From Chitinophaga dinghuensis (GTDB taxonomy: Bacteria; Bacteroidota; Bacteroidia; Chitinophagales; Chitinophagaceae): a stretch of DNA of 64,000 bases. Where the stretch lies: NCBI RefSeq assembly GCF_003259435.1, contig NZ_QLMA01000008.1, positions 186,001 to 250,000 of the forward strand, written 5' to 3'. The translations under genes and the position numbers were made by a program. The notes under the pieces were generated by a model. The model was not told the DNA's origin and ran no database searches. It saw nothing but the letters and a program-made list of their open reading frames with translations. How positions within the stretch are numbered: position 1 is the stretch's first letter; each line of letters opens with the position of its first letter. This document shows positions 1 to 6,213 of the stretch, piece by piece.

Positions 1-323
1 GCCAGTAGTAATAATATAGCTGCAGCTGCGCGCCAGTACATGTATCGGACAGGCCTTTTTTCCGGTACGTGATCGGCTGCAACAACTGCTGGTTCTACCG
101 CTTGATAAGATGCTGCTGGCATTTCTGCCTGAATAGCCCTGAAAATGTCTGTTTTCATCGATTCCCGCGTCTGGTGGCGTTCGGATGCATCCTCAAACGC
201 CTGGCTACCGGCAGGAAATGCGGCATACCATTTTTCCAGGACAGCGCTTTCCTCCCTCGTTAAAGTGCCGAGAGCATGCTTTTCAAGCAGCAGATCGATG
301 GTGTTTTGATCAGGGTGACTCAT
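1..323 (-). CDS. FecR-type anti-sigma factor, N-terminal part (cut by window edge)
   Basis: Reading from the ATG at 323 towards the left edge gives about 107 residues beginning MSHPDQNTIDLLLEKHALG, with no stop before position 1. The N-terminal part is a helical cytoplasmic segment of the kind that binds ECF sigma factors, and a hydrophobic stretch (YWRAAAAILLLA, about residues 96-107) starts the transmembrane helix just before the edge. The gene begins 59 nt after the stop of an ECF sigma gene on the same strand, the usual sigma/anti-sigma order in Bacteroidota. FecR proteins hold the sigma factor inactive until a TonB-dependent receptor signals. The periplasmic FecR domain is outside the window, so the family call rests on context and the N-terminal pattern. 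Confidence 0.75.
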   Translation of the reverse strand, partial: MSHPDQNTIDLLLEKHALGTLTREESAVLEKWYAAFPAGSQAFEDASERHQTRESMKTDIFRAIQAEMPAASYQAVEPAVVAADHVPEKRPVRYMYWRAAAAILLLL

Positions 324-382
324 ACGCTGTTGTTTAATAGACAATCCTCAAATACCGGAAGTACTATGTAAAGGAAAAAAAA

Positions 383-949
383 TTAATCTAAAAGGTAATT
401 ACCCAGCCCCGCTCGCAGTTTTTTGAGGGCGGAGGACAGTTGGTTTTTAACGGTTTGCTCCGAAAGGGCGTGTTTTTCGGCAATTTCGCGGATAGAAAGT
501 CCATGATCGCGGCTATCTATAAATAACTGCCTCATTTTTTCGGGTAGGCGTTGCAGTTCTTTGTGATAAGTGGCTTGTAAATCGGCTCCGGCAATAGACT
601 CCTCTGTAGAATGGGTAATCTCCGGCAGTTCCCGGCCGGCCAATAAGCGGTATTTCTCTCTGGCTTGTTCGGATTTAAGATGATTCAGGATTTTAAACCT
701 GACGGCTACACGAAGATAGGCTTCTACCGATTGGGTGATCTGTATTTCTTCCCTTTTCTGCCAGCAGAAAATAAATACTTCCTGTACAATATCTTTGGCG
801 GCAGATTTATCATATAAACGCCAGTAAGCGCTTTCGTACAGGGTTTCCCAGTAACGCTCGTATATCTCTCCGTAAGCTTGCAGATTGCCCATCCGGACAA
901 GCTGCCACAACTCAATATCCGGCGTTTGATCAAGAACAGGTGTAGACAT
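383..949 (-). CDS. ECF RNA polymerase sigma factor
   Basis: A 188-residue sigma-70 family protein. Region 2 is seen in the segment with YDKSAAKDIVQEVFIFCWQK, and region 4 near the C-terminus in LSIREIAEKHALSEQTVKNQ, a helix-turn-helix. An upstream in-frame ATG at 1051 would add 34 residues. I prefer the start at 949 because it gives the normal ECF length, and because a TAnnTTTG box on the minus strand (971-978) would lie inside the longer version. It should redirect RNA polymerase to target genes once the downstream FecR-type anti-sigma releases it. The target receptor gene is presumably to the left of this window. Confidence 0.9.
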   Translation of the reverse strand: MSTPVLDQTPDIELWQLVRMGNLQAYGEIYERYWETLYESAYWRLYDKSAAKDIVQEVFIFCWQKREEIQITQSVEAYLRVAVRFKILNHLKSEQAREKYRLLAGRELPEITHSTEESIAGADLQATYHKELQRLPEKMRQLFIDSRDHGLSIREIAEKHALSEQTVKNQLSSALKKLRAGLGNYLLD

Positions 950-970
950 GTAAGGGAATAGCTTCAGCGC

Positions 971-978
971 CAAAGGTA
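971..978 (-). promoter_or_regulatory. Candidate -7 box of the sigma gene
   Basis: The minus strand reads TACCTTTG, an exact match to the Bacteroidota -7 consensus TAnnTTTG, 21 nt before the ATG at 949. I see no clear TTG at the expected -33 position. It helps to choose the shorter sigma start. Confidence 0.4.
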
Positions 979-1138
979 ATAAAACACCTGTTAAAACTTC
1001 CTTAATCTCAAGGGCATGCCGCGAAAAGGCCGCTGGTTTTCGTATAGCCATGGTTCAGACAGCTATTTGAACACGTGTCTCCCTATTTTTCTAAAATTTC
1101 TTTTAGCCTACTGACATACTGTTGTCAAACCCCGGATC

Positions 1139-1146
1139 TACTTTTG
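1139..1146 (+). promoter_or_regulatory. Candidate -7 box of the VOC/YdeI pair
   Basis: TACTTTTG matches TAnnTTTG and ends 30 nt before the ATG at 1177. A TTG at 1122-1124 is only 14 nt upstream, shorter than the usual spacer, so the -33 element is uncertain. Confidence 0.4.
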
Positions 1147-1176
1147 TTAAAACATTAACCTATAAATCTTTACAAA

Positions 1177-1602
1177 ATGGCACAATCATCAGTATTACGC
1201 GGCATTGCAACCCTGACATTTTACGCAGCAGACCACGCAGCAGCAAAGAAATGGTACACAGAATTCTTCGGAGAAGCGCCTTATTTTGACATGCCGGGCT
1301 ATTTTGAATTCCGTTTGGGCGACTACCAACACGAACTGGGCGTGATTGACAGCAAATATGCACCTCCTGCCAGATCAATTGAAACCGGTGGCGCCATTAC
1401 TTACTGGCATGTAGACGATATTAAAGTAACCTTCGACCAATTGATAGCACTGGGCGCAAAAGAATTTGAACCTATTACAGAAAGAGGCCAGGAAGGAAGC
1501 GGTTTCGCCACCGCAGCATTAAGTGACCCATTCGGTAATATTATTGGTATCATGACTAACCCACATTATCTGAAAATTTTACAACAAAAAGCCAATCAAT
1601 AA
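1177..1602 (+). CDS. VOC family (glyoxalase/bleomycin-resistance fold) protein
   Basis: A 141-residue single-domain protein. The two beta-alpha-beta-beta-beta modules are visible: the first from about residue 8 (GIATLTFYAADHAAAKKWY, then a tract ending FEFRLGDY), the second from about 71 (ITYWHVDDIKVTFDQLIALGA, then AALSDPFGNIIGIMTNP). The ending DPFGNIIGI is typical of the family. VOC proteins bind metal and act as lyases, dioxygenases or drug-binding proteins. The substrate cannot be told here. It is followed after 2 nt by a YdeI-like gene and shares a candidate promoter with it. No signal peptide, so cytoplasmic. Confidence 0.85.
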   Translation: MAQSSVLRGIATLTFYAADHAAAKKWYTEFFGEAPYFDMPGYFEFRLGDYQHELGVIDSKYAPPARSIETGGAITYWHVDDIKVTFDQLIALGAKEFEPITERGQEGSGFATAALSDPFGNIIGIMTNPHYLKILQQKANQ

Positions 1603-1604
1603 TT

Positions 1605-1976
1605 ATGGAAACACTGGACGGAAGACAAGCAGTATACGCCACCACCAGAGCAGAATGGAGGAAATGGCTGGAAGGTAATTGCCAGGGGGAATCCGGCGTT
1701 TGGCTCATACAATATCATAAAAAAAGTAAGGTCCCCTGCATATCGCTGATTGATGCAACAGAGGAAGCATTATGTTATGGCTGGATCGACAGTAAAGCAA
1801 AAAAACGGGATACCGAAAGTTTCTATCTGACATTTACACCCCGCAAAGCCAAAAGTAAATGGAGTAAACCCAATATTAAACGGGCGGAACAAATGATTGC
1901 ATCAGGACTGATGACCGTTCATGGACAGGAAAAGATAGATCTGGCAAAGCGTACAGGGATGTGGGTAGAAGAATAA
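1605..1976 (+). CDS. YdeI/OmpD-associated family protein, short form
   Basis: 123 residues. The N-terminal part matches the YdeI family pattern: a WRKWLE segment, then SGVWLIQYHKKS, the ALCYGWIDSKAKKRD core, and the YLTFTPRKAKSKWSKPN stretch. Family members usually run to about 190 residues and end in a helical 'OmpD-associated' part. Here the protein stops soon after the LAKRTGMW segment, so this C-terminal part is missing. It may be a natural short form or a decayed copy. Function of the family is poorly known (some are called bacteriocin-protection proteins). It lies 2 nt after the VOC gene and is probably co-transcribed. Confidence 0.7.
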   Translation: METLDGRQAVYATTRAEWRKWLEGNCQGESGVWLIQYHKKSKVPCISLIDATEEALCYGWIDSKAKKRDTESFYLTFTPRKAKSKWSKPNIKRAEQMIASGLMTVHGQEKIDLAKRTGMWVEE

Positions 1977-1980
1977 AACC

Positions 1981-2008
1981 ATAGGAGACGACTAAAGTCG
2001 TCTCCTAT
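1981..2008. terminator. Bidirectional hairpin between convergent genes
   Basis: A perfect 12-bp inverted repeat (1981-1992 with 1997-2008) around a TAAA loop. Read on the minus strand it is followed by GGTTTTATT, so it fits best as the terminator of the knottin-like precursor gene ending at 2025, and it also closes the plus-strand VOC/YdeI unit. Confidence 0.75.
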
Positions 2009-2024
2009 ATAAGGTGGAATACAT

Positions 2025-2282
2025 CTACAGGTAATAACAACGCATTACATTAGTTGGGGCGTAGCTAGCACACCTCCCATAAACGTAGGAATTATCATAT
2101 TTAACGCAACAAATATCACGAACAGCCTTTTTGTCACAGGCAGCAGTTGTTGTTTCCGCGCAAGGAATTGGTTCGGATCCTCCATCATCTGAACCGTCGC
2201 CTCCAAGGATGTTCCGGAGTTGCTCACGGGACAGTAATTCTCTGGCGCCCAGCTCCAGCGCTTTTAATTTCAGTTTTTTCAT
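2025..2282 (-). CDS. Double-glycine leader, six-cysteine peptide precursor 1
   Basis: 85 residues. Residues 1-28 are a cationic/helical leader starting MKKLKLKALELGARELLS and ending ILGG, the double-glycine signal cut by C39 peptidases of peptidase-containing ABC exporters. The predicted product is 57 residues: a Gly/Ser/Asp-rich N-terminal tail (DGSDDGGS) followed by C-x7-C-x8-CC-x11-C-x10-C. The same pattern is seen in four further precursors of this locus. The cysteine order C-C-CC-C-C is that of inhibitor-cystine-knot peptides, but disulfide connectivity is unknown. It is the last gene of the cluster in transcription order and ends at a strong hairpin. No tryptic, lanthionine or radical-SAM modification gene is next to it. 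Confidence 0.85.
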   Translation of the reverse strand: MKKLKLKALELGARELLSREQLRNILGGDGSDDGGSEPIPCAETTTAACDKKAVRDICCVKYDNSYVYGRCASYAPTNVMRCYYL

Positions 2283-2323
2283 AAATTGAAATTTAGGTCA
2301 TGAATAATAATACAGGCTTTTAA

Positions 2324-2371
2324 TACAGGCTGCCTGCGCCTATCAATTACGCATTCAAACGGGCGCGCACC
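2324..2371 (-). promoter_or_regulatory. Conserved 48-nt element, copy A
   Basis: This block aligns without gaps to 3084-3131 and 13172-13219. All three lie 42-43 nt upstream of a six-cysteine precursor ATG. On the plus strand it begins TACAGGCTGCCT and ends CGGGCGCGCACC; the middle varies. Conserved position and absence of a shared ORF suggest a promoter part, operator or 5' leader RNA element. Confidence 0.6.
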
Positions 2372-2435
2372 GTAAGTTATACGTCATTAATATCTTCAAT
2401 TATCGACTTCCGTAAAATTTTGAATACAGCTGGCA

Positions 2436-2678
2436 TCAGGCGTCGATACAGCTTAAAGCTCCGACTGGAAGGCACCTTCCTATATTAACCTCCCTATCAA
2501 TTTGCCAACAACATCTACTACCTACCGCTTTACCGATACATGCAGTGGTCGGAGAGTTACTGCAGGGAGTTGATCCTCCCTCGTCGGAGCCGTCGCCACC
2601 TAATATGGTCCGGAGTTGTTCACGGGATAGCAATTCCCTGGCGCCTAGTTCCAGCGCTTTTAATTTCAGTTTTTTCAT
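2436..2678 (-). CDS. Double-glycine leader, six-cysteine peptide precursor 2
   Basis: 80 residues. The first 28 are nearly identical to precursor 1 and end in ILGG. The product (52 residues) starts DGSDEGGS and has C-x7-C-x8-CC-x11-C-x7-C, so the last loop is three residues shorter than in the other four members. It lacks the aromatic/Pro 'SYAP' segment of that loop. Its upstream region (2679-2781) keeps only traces of the 48-nt element found before precursors 1, 3 and 5. It lies in the same orientation in a row of four precursors at the end of the cluster. Presumably exported and trimmed by the PCAT at 9012-11198. Confidence 0.85.
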   Translation of the reverse strand: MKKLKLKALELGARELLSREQLRTILGGDGSDEGGSTPCSNSPTTACIGKAVGSRCCWQIDREVNIGRCLPVGALSCIDA

Positions 2679-2781
2679 AAATTGGAATTTAAACTGCGAA
2701 TAACAATACAGGTTATAGCTACGGGCCTCCTGTGGTAACTAATTCGTTGAGTTATCGTCTCCATTAATACTTAGACGACAC

Positions 2782-3042
2782 TTAATTCAAATCAGAACAA
2801 CGTAGTACATAAGTAGGTGCATATGAGCGACAAATGCCATAGTAAACGGTCTGATTAGTATACCAGCAGCATTGATCCCCCGAAGACTTGCCACTACATG
2901 CAATGGTAGGAGTCATACCGCAGTTGGTTGGTCCGGATCCTCCATCATCAGACCCATCTCCTCCAAGGATGTTCCGCAGTTGCTCACGGGATAGTAATTC
3001 TTTTGCCCCTAAGTCCAGGGCTTTTAATCTAAGCTTTTTCAT
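2782..3042 (-). CDS. Double-glycine leader, six-cysteine peptide precursor 3
   Basis: The open frame reaches back to an ATG at 3075, but the conserved leader begins at the internal Met at 3042 (MKKLRLKALDLGAKELLS), as in the paralogs, so I start there: 86 residues. The leader ends ILGG at 27-28. The 58-residue product begins DGSDDGGS and has C-x7-C-x8-CC-x11-C-x10-C, ending CSDLN, the same ending as precursors 4 and 5. The conserved 48-nt element lies 42 nt upstream. Same assumed route: leader recognition and cleavage by the PCAT, disulfide formation outside the cytoplasm. Confidence 0.85.
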   Translation of the reverse strand: MKKLRLKALDLGAKELLSREQLRNILGGDGSDDGGSGPTNCGMTPTIACSGKSSGDQCCWYTNQTVYYGICRSYAPTYVLRCSDLN

Positions 3043-3083
3043 AAATTGGAATTTAAGTGATGAATAGCAGCACAAGACTTTAG

Positions 3084-3131
3084 TACAGGCTGCCTTTACC
3101 TATCAATAAGATGCTCTAACGGGCGCGCACC
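3084..3131 (-). promoter_or_regulatory. Conserved 48-nt element, copy B
   Basis: Ungapped match to copy A (2324-2371) and copy C (13172-13219), 42 nt upstream of precursor 3. The two ends are the best conserved parts; the centre differs. Confidence 0.6.
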
Positions 3132-3188
3132 ATTAGTTACATATTACTAATTCGTTCCATTGTCACTTCCCAATAAGTTTGGATACCT

Positions 3189-3446
3189 CTAGTTCAAATC
3201 TGAACAGGTATACTCTTCCAAATACACACTCTTTCTGCAAACCCCATGATAAACGATACCACTCTGGACGAAACAACAGTTATGAGGTACAGGACGACTA
3301 CCACAAGCACTGTACGCACTTTCGGCGCACCCCAGATTAGATCCTCCCAAATCGGAACCACTTCCTCCAAGAATATTTTTTAGTTGTTCACGTGACAACA
3401 GTTCTTTAGCGCCCAGATCCAGCGCTTTTAATTTCAGCTTCTTCAT
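3189..3446 (-). CDS. Double-glycine leader, six-cysteine peptide precursor 4
   Basis: 85 residues, leader of 28 ending ILGG, product of 57 residues. This is the most diverged member: the linker is SGSDLGGS rather than DGSDDGGS, and loop sequences differ, yet spacing is exactly C-x7-C-x8-CC-x11-C-x10-C with the ending CSDLN. The upstream region (3447-3560) does not keep the full 48-nt element. It is the first of the four clustered precursors and follows the glycosyltransferase block by 193 nt. Confidence 0.85.
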   Translation of the reverse strand: MKKLKLKALDLGAKELLSREQLKNILGGSGSDLGGSNLGCAESAYSACGSRPVPHNCCFVQSGIVYHGVCRKSVYLEEYTCSDLN

Positions 3447-3639
3447 AATTAATCATTAAAATTGTTAATAAAACAGTACAAGCTTTTGCGTGTGGCAGCC
3501 CACGTCTGATAAAGACAATCTCTGGTATAGGCGTACAGCAATATATAAGTCAGTAATTTGCGGTAAAGTTGTTTAATCAAAAATCGGGTAAGAGTCCGCA
3601 TAAGATCGCTCACAAAAATCTTATATCGATACAGATGAA

Positions 3640-4299
3640 CTATTGGTGATAATATTTATAGATAGATTGTAATTCCTCCAGTTTCCTGGATGCCGTCAAA
3701 AACCTCGACTGCGCCCAATCCGGGTTTTCTCCATTAAAGGCAGTTACATCTGAATATCCATAATATCTCTGGATGGATACAAATGGGAAAAGCACCATTT
3801 TATGAAGAGATAATCCGGATAACGTCTGATCCACTTTCTTATTCAAGTCAAAAGTGTGATACAGTATTGTTGTGAAGAATCGTTTATAGATGATGAGAAA
3901 CTGATTGCACCAATAAGCATTCACCCAGATTCGGTTGCTGCTTACAGGCAGCACATAGTTAAATCCGCCACTGATACCCCCGCAAAGTAGTTCACAACCC
4001 TGGGCATAGGCCGCTTCAATATTCTCGAATAAGTACGCCTTATTGTAATCTTCCGTAAACTGATGATCATCTTCACAGACAATGATTACATCATCTTCCC
4101 TATCTATTGCCATTTCTACAATACTGCAAATACTCATCCAAAGACCATAAGCGCCTATAGTATGCTGTTTCGCCTCTACCACTGTAATATCAAATTCAGA
4201 ACGCCCTTTGAATTCTTCTAGAACATTGGTCAATCGCTCCTTCCTGGAAGGCAGGTTTATAATATAGGTAGATATCTGGGGAAAATCATCCATAGTCAA
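3640..4299 (-). CDS. GT25-like glycosyltransferase, single domain
   Basis: 219 residues. The N-terminus has YIINLPSRKERL (about 12-23), the usual opening of the GT25 (LPS/procollagen galactosyltransferase-type) family, and CEDDHQF at 75-81, the acidic metal/nucleotide-sugar motif. It is clearly related to both halves of the tandem protein at 6210-7532, including the shared GAYGLWMSI and PFVSIQ..GYSDVTA segments. No signal peptide or membrane helix, so it would act in the cytoplasm before export. Acceptor and sugar are unknown. Position between exporter and precursors suggests peptide glycosylation, but this is inference. Confidence 0.75.
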   Translation of the reverse strand: MTMDDFPQISTYIINLPSRKERLTNVLEEFKGRSEFDITVVEAKQHTIGAYGLWMSICSIVEMAIDREDDVIIVCEDDHQFTEDYNKAYLFENIEAAYAQGCELLCGGISGGFNYVLPVSSNRIWVNAYWCNQFLIIYKRFFTTILYHTFDLNKKVDQTLSGLSLHKMVLFPFVSIQRYYGYSDVTAFNGENPDWAQSRFLTASRKLEELQSIYKYYHQ

Positions 4300-4336
4300 T
4301 GCTTTTTATTATTTAAGATCCGTATGTGCGTCTACG

Positions 4337-5224
4337 TTATACCTTAGGCAGCTTGCATTCATCCAGCGCTTCTTTTCCATGAAGAGTCATCCAGATTATA
4401 TTTAATGGATTCAGGTGGAATAAGAGCCGCTCCTTTTGCGCTTTGATTGCTTTAATTCTTTTCTCCCATTGGTCTGTCTCAATGGATTCTGCAATCGTTT
4501 CAAAGGATTCTTCCATATTGTCCGTATTAATTTTTATGTAGGCTTCAGGATCAATAAACTCAGGGAGGTTCGGACAGCCATCGTAGAATGTCAGGCATTC
4601 GCAGATGATTGGATCAATAATCTTTTCCGTAAAATATCCTTTATGAAAGGAGTTCTCGCAGGCAAAATGATACTTATAAGGCCATAAAGCATCGTACTTC
4701 TCTTCAATGGCGCCCCTATAATGTTTCAACTCATCAAACAGCGGATTGTTATGACTTTTACCCCAAATATCAAAATTGCCTTCTTCAATAATGCGGTCGA
4801 ATTGAAGCAAAAAAAGTAATCTTTTCTTATGTCCAGGAAAAGCTTTTAGCCCACTTGTTACAGTGGATAGCAGATTTTGTTTCACCTGCTCTATATTTGT
4901 TGTATTCTCTTTCACCTGATCCAGTACATTACTGGGCCAGAATGGAACTGGCAGATAGACAGGACAAACCATTGATGTAGGATAGGCGACGCGAGTAGAC
5001 CAACAATCTGGGGGACTGGTCAGAAATGTAACCGCCTTCTTATAATCATATCCCTGTTCTAACATGGATCTGTGAGGAGAGGAAAAAAACACTAGCCGAT
5101 CATAGGAATCATCACATACAAATTCTATATCTTTCCATTTCTTCTGACCGAAACTATAACGATTTATGTTATCATTCAGGAAGGCTTTGTCGGCCTTGGT
5201 AAAGCAAGATACACGGACTTTCAT
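4337..5224 (-). CDS. GT10-like (alpha-1,3-fucosyltransferase fold) glycosyltransferase
   Basis: 295 residues. The C-terminal half carries the GT10 hallmark: YHFACENSF (185-193), then GYFTEKIIDPI (196-206) and FYDGCPNLPEFID further on. In known enzymes this region binds GDP-fucose. The N-terminal acceptor-binding half is less conserved. No membrane segment. It sits 37 nt after the ATG-side end of the GT25-like gene and 47 nt from the GT2 gene, inside a four-gene glycosyltransferase block. GDP-fucose synthesis genes are not in the window. The sugar actually transferred is not proven. Confidence 0.8.
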   Translation of the reverse strand: MKVRVSCFTKADKAFLNDNINRYSFGQKKWKDIEFVCDDSYDRLVFFSSPHRSMLEQGYDYKKAVTFLTSPPDCWSTRVAYPTSMVCPVYLPVPFWPSNVLDQVKENTTNIEQVKQNLLSTVTSGLKAFPGHKKRLLFLLQFDRIIEEGNFDIWGKSHNNPLFDELKHYRGAIEEKYDALWPYKYHFACENSFHKGYFTEKIIDPIICECLTFYDGCPNLPEFIDPEAYIKINTDNMEESFETIAESIETDQWEKRIKAIKAQKERLLFHLNPLNIIWMTLHGKEALDECKLPKV

Positions 5225-5271
5225 GATACCGGATTATTTAAAAGGTGAATACATGTTGTTTTAAATCTGAT

Positions 5272-6213
5272 TCATCGATCAGAATAAGATAATTTATCGA
5301 TTACAGTTATCGCTTTGTGGTATGCTTTTGACAATAAGAGCTGAAAGAAATTAAATAAATGACTGGTTGGATATAACCTCAGTTTCTTGTTACTTTCCAC
5401 TATTCTGTTCAGGAATTCCAGCAGTACATTTATTTCGGCTACTGTCAGATGATCTTCTCTCATTAGTTGCTGGTACAGGTTTATCTCTTCGTCAGACATA
5501 TTAATCCCGAATCTTTTTAATTGCATGAATCTTACTTCGTTAGCGAACGCTGTTTGTTCCTGCTTTCTTTTGCTGGATATCTGCTCACTATGCATACGAT
5601 ACTTGATAATACGATTTGGAATATTCTCTATTCTGAAATATTGGGAACATCGCACGACGAAATCATAATCCGCTGAATACCGCAGCCTTTCATTGTAATA
5701 CAGATTATTTCGTTTAAGCAGCGTATTTCTGAACATCAACGACGGATGAAGCGTGAAATTATTCTTCAGGAGTAACATGTTGAGTCGGCGTGTATGATAG
5801 GGTTTATTCAGATTCCCTATAATCTTGTCTTCCGTATCTATCCAAAATCCCTGGCTACCTACTGCGCCTACACGCTTATGACATTCCAGGAAATCAAATG
5901 CTATCTGCAGTCTGTTACTATCAGCAATATCATCTGCATCCATCACTGCTATATACTTTGCAGTTGCCAACTTCATTCCATAATTCCTTGCATAATAATT
6001 ACCCATATTTTTCTCCAATGCATGGTATTTGACCCTTGGATCCTTTAGATAGGAACTGATGGTGCGCTCGCTTTCATCGGTGGATCCATCGTTAATAATG
6101 ATGAGCTCCAGGCTGTCGAAGGTTTGCGACAGGATACTCTCAATGGATCGGCCTATATACTTTTCACCATTAAAGCAAGGCATGACAACCGCTATTTTGG
6201 GTTTATTTTTCAT
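5272..6213 (-). CDS. GT2 family glycosyltransferase
   Basis: 313 residues. GT-A fold signatures are clear: IAVVMPCFNGEKYI (7-20), IIINDGSTDES (38-48) and VMDADD (90-95), the DxD-type metal site. The C-terminal part is helical and without membrane spans. It overlaps the preceding tandem GT25-like gene by 4 nt (ATGA), so the two are translationally coupled. Most GT2 enzymes of this shape build O-antigen-like or protein-linked glycans. The acceptor here is unknown. Confidence 0.88.
   Translation of the reverse strand: MKNKPKIAVVMPCFNGEKYIGRSIESILSQTFDSLELIIINDGSTDESERTISSYLKDPRVKYHALEKNMGNYYARNYGMKLATAKYIAVMDADDIADSNRLQIAFDFLECHKRVGAVGSQGFWIDTEDKIIGNLNKPYHTRRLNMLLLKNNFTLHPSLMFRNTLLKRNNLYYNERLRYSADYDFVVRCSQYFRIENIPNRIIKYRMHSEQISSKRKQEQTAFANEVRFMQLKRFGINMSDEEINLYQQLMREDHLTVAEINVLLEFLNRIVESNKKLRLYPTSHLFNFFQLLLSKAYHKAITVIDKLSYSDR

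Noticed and set aside
2045..2227. 60-codon minus-strand frame inside precursor 1
   Set aside because: Out-of-frame shadow of the six-cysteine precursor, whose leader and cysteine pattern are shared by four paralogs.
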